DNA of 64,000 nt from Udeniomyces pyricola (Eukaryota; Basidiomycota; Tremellomycetes; Cystofilobasidiales; Mrakiaceae). Shown here in pieces: positions 11,401-23,193 of this stretch (position 1 is its first letter; every line of letters begins with the position of its first letter). The translations under genes and the position numbers were made by a program. The notes beneath the pieces are model-generated. The model had not been told where the DNA came from. It did no database searches and saw only the letters and a list, made by a program, of their open reading frames with translations. The stretch spans positions 248,001 to 312,000 of the forward strand of contig BCIK01000006.1 of the NCBI GenBank assembly GCA_039545295.1, read 5' to 3'.

Positions 11401-14400
11401 AAAGGGAAGAGAAAAGGCGCATTTGAACTCGGACAAAGATGAAACCTTACGTCTGGCTGGAGGAGCGGGTCGAGGATATTGGAGGCTTTGAGTGGTTTGG
11501 ACCGAGCGTAATCGATCTATATCAGACAGAATTATCGATCGACTCGCGTGATCAGTCAATCGTGACGATAATTTTTCAGGAGAAGAAAAAAAGAAAAAGG
11601 ATAGAGACCAGAAAGAAGAAATGCGAAGGGGCCAGAGAGAAAGAACGAACAATCATGTCCCTCCGATGTTCTCCTGGATCCCGTTCGCTACCGACGATGC
11701 AAAGATACTCAAGAGGAATAGGCTACCGAGCAATAAAACAACAAAAGCGACCCATCTCAACAAAGTCAGGTAAGCCAACCAAACGAACGAAAGGTATCTG
11801 ATGCTCACCCTGGAAACGACTGCGTAGCGCTGATCTTCTTCCTCGTTGGGGTCCCTTCCCGCTTGAGTCTCCCGGCGGGTGATCAGGAGATAATTGTCAA
11901 AGAGGACGAGGTAAAGCTCAGTCCAACCTGTTATCGCACCGAACGTCACCAAAGACAAAGGAACATAAATGCCAAATTGGTCGATAAGCCCGTCTTGACC
12001 CAACATGGCCCTATTGCTCAAGACACGTTTGAAGACTGACCATGCCAATCCCTTTCGTTTCTCTCTCTCCTGTAGATTGGTCCCTTCATCAGCAACGCCC
12101 TCTGATCGCTCGCCAGGTCCAAGCTCAAATCGATGCGCTCTCCTCTCCGGAACAGTAATTGCTGGGCGAGCTGCCATGCCTTGACTTTCTGCGTCGCACT
12201 GTCGACGCCTGGTTGGACGGAACGAAGCGTGGTATCGATGGAATCGAGAATTAAGGGGATAGACTTGTAGTCCTCGTGGTCGGGAGGCGTCAATTGGTGA
12301 AGCCGGCGAAGGACGAGCGCGAGCTTAGATAGACGGCCGAGTGGGGAGACAAGGAACGATCCGACTTCTTGCTTTCGCTGAGGGTTGTCAAGGAATGTTG
12401 GAGGGCAAGACAAAAAGGGTCACGAGAGTGATAGACAGACTCAATGAGCTCCACGCTTCAAGCAGGTACAAGCGGATGTTCGATTCTCTCAGACTGACCG
12501 TAATCGATTCCCTCGAGAGTTTCTATCAATGAGCGTAGGAAAGTAGAGGAAAGAAGAATACACGCTCAATCAGTCTTAAACCCGATCGGTCTCCAAGAGT
12601 GCATGAAGAAGAAAAGAACAAAGGGCAGATAAAACACAACGAGGAGATGACTGTGAAGCATATCTGATATATATATATATACATATGACATATGTATATA
12701 TATACATATATGTAACACCGATACGGGACTTACCCCAATGAACGTTGCAAACTTCGGGTTCTTCACCGTTTCCCTCCTCAGCCTCGCTTCAGCATACGGG
12801 TAATGCTTCAGGTACGCCTCGTACAGACCCAGCAGCGTCACGAGGCCATCGAGAAGAATGTCCGTCAGTGATCGTACGAGCGGATGCGAGTCCAGCTGTC
12901 GCTCTTGAAGACGGTACACCATGGCGGAATCTAAACGACCCCAAGGGATAGACCGAAATTGAGAAGAAATAAAGATCAGTAAGCAAGCTACTTCTGGACG
13001 TGTTCAATTTGCCTCTCACTTCTCGCTCACACATGTTACGATGCTCGATGGATGGACGTAACGATACCAAGAGAGAGAGAAAATAGACTTAAAAGAGAAA
13101 GACCGTCCACATACGTTTTGGGAAAATGGTCGATAAGTTATGAAAGACTTCTTCGAGAAACGGCTTGACGTTTTCTTCAGCTGAGGATATGACGGGAAGG
13201 GAAGGAGAGGCAAAGGCCAATCCATCGGCAGCGGATGATGACGAAGCAGAACAAGGCGAGAACGTGTCAGTTGATAGCCGGGTAACTCACTCCGAAAGGT
13301 ATGTGAACCAAAATGGACAGTGCTTACGCATAAGTGCCGATCCTGACATGAGAAGCGGTATATAGAATCCCTAAAAGTTCGGAGAGTTCCAAGTAAACTT
13401 CATCTCAGTCCTCTTTTCTCTTTCTCTTCCTCTGTCTTATCCACCCACATCTCCAGACGGATACCCCTCCCAATTTCCTCGACTCACGTTCAGTCCCCCT
13501 TCCAAATTCTTCACATACTCCTGCTCGCTCCGAAAAATCTCCCACATCAACCCCTGTCTCTCGATTTCCTTCTTATCCAACCCTCCCCCTTCCCCCGTTC
13601 CACCTGCACCTCCTCCTGCTCCATTAACCGACACCATCATCATCTCCTTCGGCACGAGCTCATGCCATTCCAAGCTCGGTGGGATCTCTCCCGCTTGCCA
13701 TTGCTTGAGTTTCGCCAGCAACTGTTGATGTATCGCGAATTCGTCAGCAAAGAACGTCGAGCTGGCGTTAGAAAGGCGATGTTGCAGAGGGACTCCCCCC
13801 GACGAGGTAGATCCCGAAGCTGATGAGGGAACGAGGATTGGACAAGGTTGAGTGGACGTTGATTGAGAGGTAACGGGAGATTTACGGTCGACCAAGGGTG
13901 ACTTCGTATCATTGTTATTATTACATGGCGTCACGAGTCAGGAGAAAGAATGGAATCAAGAAGGGATGTTTGTTTTGTTCTAGTTAGCCCACGTACGATC
14001 GATAGCCTTCTTCCTCGTCATCCCCACGTTCAGTTCTGCAGCAGGTAGAACAAAAAGAGGCCGAATTCGACCAACCTCATGTGAGAATCCGCCATCGGGA
14101 AGACTCTCCCAATGGTGTGACGGTTGTCGACCATAATTTCCCCCTGACGGTGTATCTCGACCAAAGTCCAGCCCTTCCGTCTCATGCTCATGCCCATTCC
14201 CATCCCTCATACTCTCCTCCAACGCCATCCTCAACTCTCTCTCCTCAGCCTCTTCGATCTCCTTTTCTCGAACCTTCATCTCCCGCATACTCTCCCGGAT
14301 TGCCGCTTCCTCATCAATCTCCCATTGTTCCTGCGACGTCGGCAAAGGTAGCGGCTGGTACTCTTCGAATCGGAACGCGTCCGATCGCGACGATAACGGT

Positions 14401-15071
14401 GGTGGTGGTGGTGGTGACGGGTCAAGATGAGACACATCGTCCTGATCTCTGATATGTGGATAGAGAGCGGGATAAAAGTAAGATGACGATGAATCGGCTA
14501 GTGAGGGTTGGTACGACGAAGGAGGGGTCATCGAAGGGGCCTCAAAGGGGTTGTTCGTCGCGGTTGAGGAAGGAACATCAGACGGTGATGATGATGATTG
14601 CGGTGGCGGTAGAGGAGGTCCCCATTTCTCATTTGACTGAGGTTGATATCCATACTCATCAGATCGGTACTCGGGTATAGAACCGGAGGAGAGATAAGAC
14701 GTCGGTTGAGATTGGAGCCCTGTCCCCGGCGGTTTCGGTCGCTCGGGCAAGGGCGGCAGAGGTCGGAGTGGGACGGTAGTCGATAAAGGAGAGGATGATG
14801 ACGACGAAGCATGGCTATAGTAGTTAGGACCGTACCCTCCTTGGGTCGAATCATAAGCAAAGCTAGTAGGGGAAGTGAAGTCGGGAAAGTCAGAGGAAGA
14901 CGAAGGGTGAGAGTCGGATGAGGACGATGGGGCAGGGCCAGTGTTGGTGGCGAAGTTGAGGAAGCGTTGGTTGAGGAGTTGAGCTTTGGTAAGCGGGAGG
15001 TCGGAAGTGGCGACGGAGGGTGTTGGACGGGTGTTAGGGCCGGTGGGATGCTGGCTCGACATGGCTGGCAA
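8450..15071 (-). CDS. ROM2: Rom2-like Rho guanine nucleotide exchange factor (DH-PH-CNH)
   Basis: Predicted exchange factor for Rho1, acting at the plasma membrane in cell-wall-integrity signalling. Start is ATG 15071 (MPAMSSQH) or 15062; stop is at 8450-8452. The N-terminal exon (13980-15071) encodes a Ser/Pro-rich disordered region with two UIM-like helices near its end. The DH domain begins at about 13570 (IERQGLMWEIFRSEQEYVKN) and continues through about 12730-12920 (SLTDILLDGLVTLLGLYEAY) and 12180-12410 (VSPLGRLSKLALVLRRL, PDHEDYKSIPLIL). The PH domain follows at about 11000-11980 (ELYLVLFDNYLLITRRE). A CNH (citron homology) domain fills 8450-10970 (FGVGAPNKIVCSSTFG, SGQTTIRVLEPVPI, FHIATDRSFVILDCL), ending in LFELLETVPIR. 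I did not identify the DEP domain often found before DH in Rom2. Many introns are present, some with Ns or AT repeats. It is convergent with the RIM20-like gene. Confidence 0.85.
12672..12704. repeat. Near-perfect AT-rich inverted repeat (intronic hairpin)
   Basis: A 16 bp arm (12672-12687) is followed by one base and its exact reverse complement (12689-12704). It lies in an intron of the RhoGEF gene, just downstream (minus strand) of the donor after KNPKFATFIG. Alternating TA repeats extend on both sides. It could fold as a hairpin in DNA or pre-mRNA; it may simply be a palindromic microsatellite. Confidence 0.8.
14203..14324 (-). other. Two UIM-like helices in the RhoGEF N-terminus
   Basis: The translated minus strand reads EIDEEAAIRESMREM (about 14278-14324) and EERELRMALEESMRDG (about 14200-14247). 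The second matches the ubiquitin-interacting motif pattern (acidic patch, Leu, Ala-Leu, Ser, acidic) closely; the first is weaker. They are separated by a charged KVREKEIEEA linker. Confidence 0.55.
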
Positions 15072-15878
15072 AGGAGTGCAAGACGATGGATAGCAGAGAC
15101 AAGGGGAAGCACGAGCGACGGTTGACGATCACAACGACTCATCGACGGCTTGCGACGGAAGGAGAAACGAGGCTGCGCGTCATCATGCATCATGTACAGG
15201 TGAGGAGGCCTTTGTGGTTTGTCACCGGCGAGAATATGATGATGATCTTTCAACATGATTTGGATGTTTACATCGACTGCAGCTTTCATTTCAATCAACC
15301 AACCTCATTTCAATCAACCCTCATACAACTACACGCACGGTCTTCTCGATCTCAATACTCGGACGACTTGAGCTTGTCAAAGATGCGGCGCAACCAAGGC
15401 AATTTTAGAGTCAAGTACTAGTAAAGATCAAAAAGGAGACAGCAGCAGAGGTAGCGAGAAAAGCGAGATGGACGGGATGAAAGACAGATGGAAGTTCAAG
15501 GAGAACAAGACGGGTAAGGAAGAACAAGAAAGCCATGAGGAACGATCGATGAAAAAAAAACAAAAAAAAAACAAGCTAGACAAGCGGATTAGAGGCAGAG
15601 AACGCTAGGGAGATAAGAGGAAAAAAGAAGAAGAAGAAAAAAAAACACAGAGGAGGGATACGCAGGAGGAAAGGAGTAAGGAATAGAAAGAGAAGAGAAA
15701 ATGAGAGAAAGGAAAGGAAGAGGGATAGGAAAAAAAAGCAAGGATCGACAGCGAACGTAGGCATTAGGTAACAATTTTTTAGGCGACACTCCCTCCTCCC
15801 CCATTCTCCATACTTCTCATGTTTGTCGTTTTACTCTTCTATCGCGATGAAAAAAGGAGGCCCTTCCCCGTGACACAT
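15072..15878. other. Intergenic region between bZIP 3' end and RhoGEF start
   Basis: Both flanking genes are on the minus strand, so this holds the bZIP 3' UTR and terminator and the RhoGEF promoter and leader. From 15550 to 15760 it is A/G-rich with several A8-A9 runs. No gene or clear regulatory motif is seen. Confidence 0.5.
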
Positions 15879-18461
15879 TCAACGCTGACCTCCTCCCCTC
15901 TGGGTGTCATCCTCATCCGCATCTCCATCCCCCTCACCCTCGCCATCACCACGCGACTCTCCGGCACCCGCACGCTGAGTCGAAGGTTCCGGGTGGTTTC
16001 CGTCGGGGTTGACAGTCGAGGCCTCACTGGCTTGATCCTCTCGGGACTGCTGCTGCTGTTGATGTTGCTGAGTTGCCATCGCACCATTGCTACCATTGCT
16101 ACCCCCATTGCCTCCTCCGCCTCCACCTGATCCACCCAAGTTCAACTGCAACGCCTCCCTCAGCCTCTCGCTCAAATCCATGATCCATCCAACCTCACAC
16201 TCGATCCCATTCGTGTTCCTGCATCGCATGACGTTGCCAAACGGACCGCCAGCTCCGCCCGCCGAGCCCTTCAGGGTGGCATGAGCCGTGGCGGAGCGAA
16301 TGACGATCTTGGCACATTTGGATCCGGCTTCCATAGCATCTCGCACGGCCGGTTGCTGGGGTAACGGGAAATGGGTTCGGAGGAGAGACCATACTTGTCG
16401 GATTGGGAGATGAGACGGTCCAAGCGTGGGCTTGACATCGATGGATGAGGGCGAAGATGGCGCCGAGAGCGTTGGCGATGGCCGAACTGATGCTGAAGGA
16501 GACGGAGGAAGCGTGCAGTCGGAAGGTTGGGCATTGAGCACTTGGGTGATCTGTACAAGTCATGACGAGCCAGGTGGGAAAGGAAACCAACGCGAGGATG
16601 GGGAGTGAGGGGGGGGGGGAGGGTCGACAAAGGAAGAAAATGAGAACCAGAACACACAGCAAATCGAGCAGGTCAGCTAAGGTAGATGAGCTAAGCTCAA
16701 AGAGCTAAAGATCGACCACATGTTTGGTGTGTGGCCAGGACGAGGAGAAACGGAAAAGAAGAACGCACATCGTTACAGAACGCAAGCAGTCCAGGATCCG
16801 TAGAGACTGCATGATCATCGAGGCGACAGCAGACCTGAAGTCGTCCCATCACGTCATAGGCCTGAGCACTCCCGACTTCGATCCGACCAGTCGACATGGA
16901 GCTTGAAGGTCTCGAGCTCTGCTGGTGACCAGAAGGCGTGAACGAGTTGTGCAGATTACTGGGAAAGTGAGGGGTTCCGGCAACTGGCGAGGCCATGCCC
17001 GAGTTGTTGAGCAAATGCGATCCAGCACCATAGAGACCACCAATGGGTTGGGAAGCGTGCCTGGTGTGGTTCCCAGCGTAGGATGGATCGTGTTGAGACT
17101 GAGAAGACGACGGTCGGTCGATGGGAGAATGCTGGTTCTGAGTTTGTTGTTGAAGTTGGTGGGTGAGGGTGTTTAGAGGGTTAAGTTGATGCGGGGTTTG
17201 GAGGGACGACGGGAATTGAAGTTGAGGGAATAGGTTGGTTGACGACTGCTGACCGCCAAGGCCGTACAGATTGAAGGGCTGTTGCTGTTGTTGTTGTTGC
17301 TGCTCTCGCTGCTGCTGCTGGATCTGATTCTGTGCAGCAAGTTGCTGCTGCTGGAAAGCAAGCATGTCTTCCGGTCGAAGGTTTAGACCCGGCTGGAGCA
17401 AGTGACTAGGGAAAGCTCCCCCTGGCGAAAAGGGTGGTCGGGAACCGTTCTGGCCGGAGAAACTCGAGCTTTGGCTGCCAAACATCGGGAACCCAGCTCC
17501 AAAAGAGGCTGGGGGTCGCGACAGCGAGCGGACGTGATCACTGCCTCCGCCGAGGGGAGAGTAGCCCGTCGAGTTAGATCGCTGGATGCCTTGACCCGAC
17601 GCCGTCCGCTTGCGAGATCGGTCGAGGGAACCGTCGCGTCCCATGCCAGAGGGCGAGCCATCGGATTCTGAGCCGAACGCTTCGGTGTTGTACTGGCTGT
17701 TAGAGGAGGAAGGAGCGGTCGCGTCGATAAGCTTGCCTCGGCCTGTTGGGCCGGAACGAATGGCAGGCTGTCGGCGTAGGTAGACGAGATGGGACAATGG
17801 ATAACAGAAAGAAGTACATGAAGAGCACAGAGGAGAAAACGAGTCAGCATTACAGTCCTATGCGAAAACGGGTCCTGGCCCATGCTTGGCAATTATCGAC
17901 TCATAGCACCATTCTTCCCGAGTTGTTCAACTAGATGAGAATTGGTGCTACCAGGAGCTCAGATCTTCTGGCGTTGGAGGCTCCGGGTCATCCGCGCGAA
18001 TCAAACGGCATGTGCAATGGTCCCGTGACCGAAGCAAGCCACGAAGAGTCGGAGCTCATCGGCTATTCGGCCAGAGTGAGAATGAGCCACGCTCTTGCAA
18101 TGTGAGGGACGAAGCCAACCATGGATAGACGCGCGACACTAGGGAAGAATGGCTTTGAAGACGACGGCAAGAAAAGCCCGAGCAGGACGGAGAAACTCAC
18201 CCTGTTCGCAGGCGGAAGGTTGAGTTGCTCTCTCAGTTCCGCATTCTCCAATTCGACCTCTTTGACGCGATCCTCGAGGGCGGAGAGGTGGGCTGCCCTA
18301 CGGGCTCGGAAGGCACGTTGGACCTCGCGTGCTCGTGAGGGAGGGAGGTCATCGTTTCGTTTACGACCGCGTTGTTCGGTGCGGGTGTGTTGAGGGACAG
18401 AAGAGGGAGTACCGGTAGCGGCAACGGCAGCAGCAGCAGTCGCCTGATCGGGAGGGTTCAT
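15879..18461 (-). CDS. Atypical bZIP transcription factor, Gln-rich
   Basis: Nuclear DNA-binding protein of the bZIP superfamily. It starts at ATG 18461 (MNPPDQATAAAAVAATGTPS). The basic region reads PPSRAREVQRAFRARRAAHL and is followed by a short leucine zipper (SALEDRVKEVELENAELREQ). QRAFRARR recalls Yap/Pap1 factors, but the invariant Asn is not at the expected place. After LPPANR an intron of about 430 bp, or one containing an unrecognised small exon, leads to PAIRSGPTGRGKL. Then follows a long disordered, Ser/Gly-rich region with poly-Gln (about 17270-17360). The last exon (15879-16547) holds a more ordered block (SKCAKIVIRSATAHATLKG, ECEVGWIMDLSERLREAL) and a Gly/Gln/Asp-rich tail, stop at 15879. 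No Yap-type Cys-rich domain is evident. The targets are unknown. Confidence 0.8.
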
Positions 18462-19493
18462 TCAGGTAGCGAAGAGGACAACGAGGCAAGTAGTGAATGA
18501 ATTCATGCAGCACCAAGGACACATGACGTGGCGCAAAGTTCGGTCCAAGGGATTCAACGGAATTCAACAAGGATGGGTGGACGGATCAAAGTGAGCATCA
18601 GCCGAAGAAGGACGCGGGTAGAGAGGGGAGTAGGGGGAGGGGGGGGGGGGACCGTGCAAAAGCAGGAGACGGAAGCGTCAGTTGAGGCGAGGCGAGGCGA
18701 GAGGGATTGGGCCAGGGTCGTTGATCATTCGCGTGGTCAGGTCGGGTTGGTTGTCGTCGGATCAGCATGGGTCGGAGCATGGGATAGAGGGGAAGATATC
18801 GGGATAAAAACGGTGAGCTAATGATTGATCATGGACGTTTGCACGCGTCGAGGGCGAGGCGGGACTGACCGGCTGTTGGGAGGGGGGCTGGTTATCCATT
18901 TGACAAGGCAGAGTCAAAAAAACGGCGAAGGGCGGCGGAGGAGAGGAGGGGGGAAAGGCGAAAGTCGCAAGAGGGGGGGAAGGGGGCGCAGAGAGCGATG
19001 CCGCTCGCCCGAGAGACGCTCCCTCCCATCAGTTTCGCCCAGCGAATTCATCGCTCGATCCGGCTCCAGGCAAATTAAACCAGACCAAAAAAAAAAAAAC
19101 AGGCATCCAATTGATCAATCATTTCATTTATAATAGATAACTCACACACAAACATCTTCCGCACTCTCATGATATCGAATCATCACAACCATTGCATCTA
19201 TAGCAATTATACACATCCACATCCACATCGACGGCATACATAATCTCACCCAAAACATACTTGAGAATCCAGTTGTTTGATGACAAATAGTACACCTGGA
19301 AGCTGATCCTTCATGTTTGGTCTCATACATGAGATCATTGACCGCGGCTTCATCTACAGATCAAGTCTACCCAATGAGGACAGATACATGAGACTGTCGC
19401 TTATATAAATAAATATATGTATGCTGCATCTATACATCCAGTTTATTAGCCATGACTGATTCCTACGCGCAAACCAATCTGATCAGTCGATCA
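18462..19493. other. Intergenic region, bZIP upstream / Nudix downstream
   Basis: This is about 1 kb holding the bZIP promoter and leader and the Nudix 3' UTR. It contains a G12 tract (18639-18650), purine-rich stretches (18920-18990) and an AT-rich part (19080-19440) with CA-rich and TATA-like simple sequence. A 62-codon ORF at 19142-19330 (-) shows no family features. No gene is supported. Confidence 0.5.
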
Positions 19494-21000
19494 TCAATGC
19501 TGGACCTTGCTTTCCCTCTCCCGCCTTCGCTCCTCCCAACCCGCCGTCAAGCTCTCCGCTCTCGCACTCTCAATCGCTCGATCCCAACTCGATCGGTCCT
19601 GACCCGGTGGGAACCGCTCAAACGATGGCGCTCGACCAAACGCGATCGATCCGACTTCGATCTGTGCACACCGTCAAGACACCGATGCACGACAATGGCC
19701 CAAAAAGGAAGAACCAGGCATACCGTCAGTCAAACAAACTAACGTGTCTTTGCTTGTTCCTTCGACAATCCGGATATAGAGAATGCGAAGAAAGTCAATA
19801 ACATGGACTTACCAGGATGTCCGAGCTGAGACCCTTGAGAGGGGTGTAGATCGTACGGAACCTAAACCAACCCACAAATTCCAACCAAGGCACATCAGTA
19901 CGCATATATGTATATCGCAAATCTCGCCGGCTTGATCAACCCACGCCTCCACGTTGAGCAAAAAGCCCGACAGAAAGAAGAAGAGAGAAAAAAAAGGCCT
20001 GACCTATGCATTCGGTACAGCAAGCCTTCCCTCCACTCTATATCACTGTGGTTGTACACGGCCTCCTCATAAAGCCAATGCTCTCCCCCCTTCTCACTGA
20101 GTCCATCGTCCTCCTTCCTCCTAGGCCAATACTCGGTATCGACCACGCTCTCCAACGGGAGAGTCCATATCCGATCGACCTCTTGTGGGTTTGGGACGAG
20201 CATCGGGAGGAGTTGCGAGGGCTGAGAGAGGAATACGATCGAGGCTTGGACGACGAGGTTGTATTTAGAAAGAAAGGGAGCGAGCGTGACGAGATGGTGG
20301 ATAGTTGGATCGGTAGGCAGCGATTCATCATCAGTCGAGCCATTGATCTTGGTGAGCTCAGCAAAAGGGAGTCCAATTTCTTCAAAGGCTTCTCGACGCT
20401 GGAGGGAAACATAACAGATTAGATCAGTTTAACCGGGAAAGGCAGACATGATGTTCATGACCCCAGCAAAGACGTCGGCGAGTTCGCTTCGACTCCCTGC
20501 TATGCCCCGATAGAATTGCCCTCAGACCGTCATCCAGCCCAACGCAGCATACACTGGAGGTGAACCGAGAGCCAGAAAACTTACAGCTGTAAACTCTGGC
20601 GAAGGATCGCTTGGATCCATCTTGCCTCCGGGAAGCGCTGTTTGACCCGGATGAGACCGAAGGGCTTTCGAACGAGTAGTGAGGACGACACGTAGGCCGG
20701 CTCCGGCCTGTTCCTCAAAGAGGATGACGAGCACAGCGGCACGTCGCATGCGGCCGAATCTGATGGAACCAGGAGAAAAGAAAAACAAGAGTAGAGAGCA
20801 GGTAATGGGTTGTGAGGATGGGTGCAAGTGGGAAACGTGCCGGAAGGGCGCGAGCGAGAAGATGAGTAAGGGGAGAAAGGTTCGAACGAGCTGACTGAGG
20901 GAGGAACAGCGTAAGAGGCAAGTCGGGTGATGGCCTGTTGAGTGTCGGATGAGAGTCGATGGAATTGGTCGGAGGGTATAGGGGGGCTGGGATTAGGCAT
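19494..21000 (-). CDS. Nudix hydrolase, CoA diphosphatase type (Pcd1/NUDT7-8-like)
   Basis: Predicted to cleave the diphosphate of coenzyme A or its derivatives. It starts at ATG 21000 (MPNPSPPIPSDQFHRLSSDT). The second exon carries MRRAAVLVILFEEQAGAGLR and the CoA-Nudix signature LRSHPGQTALPGGKMDPSD. After an intron the Nudix helix continues as REAFEEIGLPFAELTKING, completing GX5EX7REUXEEXGU. Later exons read YNLVVQASIVFLSQP, REGLLYRMHR and FRTIYTPLKGLSSDIL. The last exon joins as IEVGSIAFGRAPSFERFPPG, matching the C-terminal GLTA/SDIL...A pattern of this family. The stop is at 19494-19496, giving a C-terminus in SKVQH. No SKL-type peroxisomal signal is seen, although Pcd1 in yeast is peroxisomal. 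Confidence 0.82.
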
Positions 21001-21340
21001 GCTGGCGAGTCAATGGATGTCAGGGAAGGGTTAATTAGTTAGGGTGGGCGATGGACAAGTTGAAGACGAAGAAGAAGAGGAAGAACAGAGAGAAGAGAGA
21101 TCCCCAGCGTTTTCGTCGTGCTCGCACATCCCCGAGATCGATCGGTTCTACACGGAAATATATATATTGTCATGATAAACCACCAAAGCAGTTTTTTTTT
21201 TTCAAGGGCCTTTCATGTTGTTTGACATTGCAAGGATATCGCTCAATCACGCTTTGACGTAGTCCAGACGAATTGCAGCTTCTCTGTTAGGTTCATTCCT
21301 CCTCTTATGCTTCTTCCGATCGCTGATTCTACAGTGTCAT
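21001..21340. other. Intergenic region SUA5 3' / Nudix 5'
   Basis: This is 340 bp between two tandem minus-strand genes. It contains short A-rich and T-rich runs (near 21060-21080 and 21190-21200). No gene is seen. Confidence 0.5.
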
Positions 21341-22959
21341 TCATTCATCCTTCTTCTCCACCTCGCCCTCGACCCACACCTCAACCCTGCCTTGCTGACC
21401 TCCAACGGCCTTTCCTACCCTTTCCGCGACCGCCCGGCCGACACCCGCCTCGTCGCCTTCTTCCACAAAGATAGCTGAGCACCCTTGGAGTTCCAGTTGA
21501 AGAAGTCCATCAAACAGCCTGTTCGCCGCGAGGGATGGCGTCGTGACGGAGCCCAAAGGGTGATGAACCAAGCTCGTCGACGTAGGGAGAAGGGAAGACG
21601 TCGCAGAGAGTGCAGCAGAGAGAGGAGAAGAGGTGTAGAGCATGAGACCGATCTTGTCCGAATGGGATGGTGAAGGTGCGGATGGCGAGGATGATTCGGA
21701 GGAAGAATTTGTCCGCGAGGCAAGCCGGGATAGGATAGCCTCCATCGGCGAGGGAAGTCTTGATGCCAAGGAGCCCGTGCTTGACGACGACGATGATGGA
21801 CAGAGGAGGTAGACTGGGATCGAGGGTGTGTAATGCATGTACTTCATCCCAGGCGTCGTTGGTGCCTCGACGAGCTTTTCATCCTTGAAGTCCTTGGCAT
21901 AGACAAGGACGCGGCCCGGCTGCTTCCGGTCCCCGACCTGAGCTGACGACATCTGATCTTCAACGGCTCGTAGAGCAGCTGTGAGCTCCTCGACGGTGAC
22001 ACCGCCCGGTCGAAGAACCTTGATATCGCCCGTCTCGGCCCAAGCAGACCCATCGACGACAGTACTCTCTACGCCGACCTGGCACCCCCCACCGTCGAGA
22101 ATCAACCCGATTCGACCGTCGAGGTCTCGGAGGACATGCTCTCCTCGTGTCGGACTCGGTCGACCAGAGGAGTTGGCCGAAGGTGCTGCGAGGGGAACGC
22201 CTGCGTGATGGATGAGAGCCCGGGCAACAGGATGGGAGGGGAACCGGACGGCGACCGTCGGCAGTCGAGCCGTTGTTTGGGTCGGAATGACGTCGGGGTT
22301 GGTTGGAAAGAGGAGGGTGAGGGGTCCAGGCCAGTGATGGGTCGTCAAGTATTGATAGATGGGCGAGAGGGGAAGGGCAGTGGTGGGTAAGAGCGAATGC
22401 AGCATGGCAATAGAAGACACGTGAACGATGAGTGGGTTATCGGAAGGTCTTCCTGGGGAGCAATCACAAGAAGTGTTTGTATGGAAACGCGCAAGACAAG
22501 AACATAAGAGGGCCACCTTTGATTAGCGTGAACTGTCCGTCTGAATCGTAGGATTGGACCTGCATGTCGGCTGATCGATACGCTAACGTCAGCGGGCAGA
22601 ACAGAATGGATTGCACCTTTGGCCTCATAAATTCGGGCCACGGCCTCGCCGTCCAACGCGTTCGCCCCGAGGCCGTAGACGGTTTCCGAAGGGAACGCGA
22701 CAAGCTCTCCTCGAGACAATCGGGCAGCACCTTGGAGGATGGCCTGTTCGGTCTCGGGGTCAGAGATGACGGGGGGAGGAGTCGAGGGTAAGGTTGAGGA
22801 GCTAGCGACGGCGTTATCGGGAAAGGCGGTAATGGGAGGGAAGACGATGGACTCGGGTCGCGTGTGGAGGAGAGTGGTGTGCATGGCTCTGATGGACGGA
22901 GGGCAGGGGTAGATGGAAGGTATGGAGCGGCGGAGATATGAGAGAGGGCTGATGAGCAT
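21341..22959 (-). CDS. SUA5: Threonylcarbamoyl-AMP synthase (Sua5/YrdC)
   Basis: Makes threonylcarbamoyl-adenylate from threonine, bicarbonate and ATP, the first step of t6A37 tRNA modification. The YrdC domain starts in the first exon (AILQGAARLSRGELVAFPSE, then TVYGLGANALDGEAVARIYE) and, after a small exon or introns around 22450-22620, continues with GRPSDNPLIVHVSS, HHWPGPLTLLFP, VAVRFPSHPVARALI and GVPLAAPSANSSGRPSPT. The C-terminal Sua5 domain follows (GRVLVYAKDFKDEKLVEAPT, GMKYMHYTP), to the stop at 21341. The start at 22959 gives MLISPLSYLRRSIPSIY, an Arg-containing, acid-free leader that could target mitochondria. A second ATG at 22884 (MHTTLLHTRP) would give a cytosolic form. Dual targeting from alternative starts is known for YRDC/Sua5-type enzymes; here it is inference. 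The gene is divergent from the C3HC zinc-finger gene. Confidence 0.88.
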
Positions 22960-23193
22960 GCAATGAGTAAGGGAGACGAGGCGATAAGAAAGGAAAATGT
23001 GGGATGGGATGAGATAAAATATAGAATGACGAAAGGGGAAACGTGATGAGTTCAAACTTGATCCGGTCATCGTCCTCACCACTCACAAAGCTAGTCAGTC
23101 CACAAAGCCCAACGCCGCCGCTCTTGGCCGACGCGCTGACGTCCCACCCCCGAACCAGCATACACAGCTCACCATTATAACCCACCCTTCCCC
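22960..23193. promoter_or_regulatory. Short divergent promoter SUA5 / Rsm1-like
   Basis: Only 234 bp separate the SUA5 start (22959) from the start of the next gene (23194) on the opposite strand, so the two transcripts must share this promoter space. No specific factor site is recognised. Confidence 0.5.

Noticed and set aside
14528..15298. 256-codon minus-strand ORF overlapping the RhoGEF N-terminus.
   Set aside because: His/Pro/Leu-rich low complexity; the parallel frame (MSSQHPTGPNTRPTPSV) leads into the UIM-like and DH exons.
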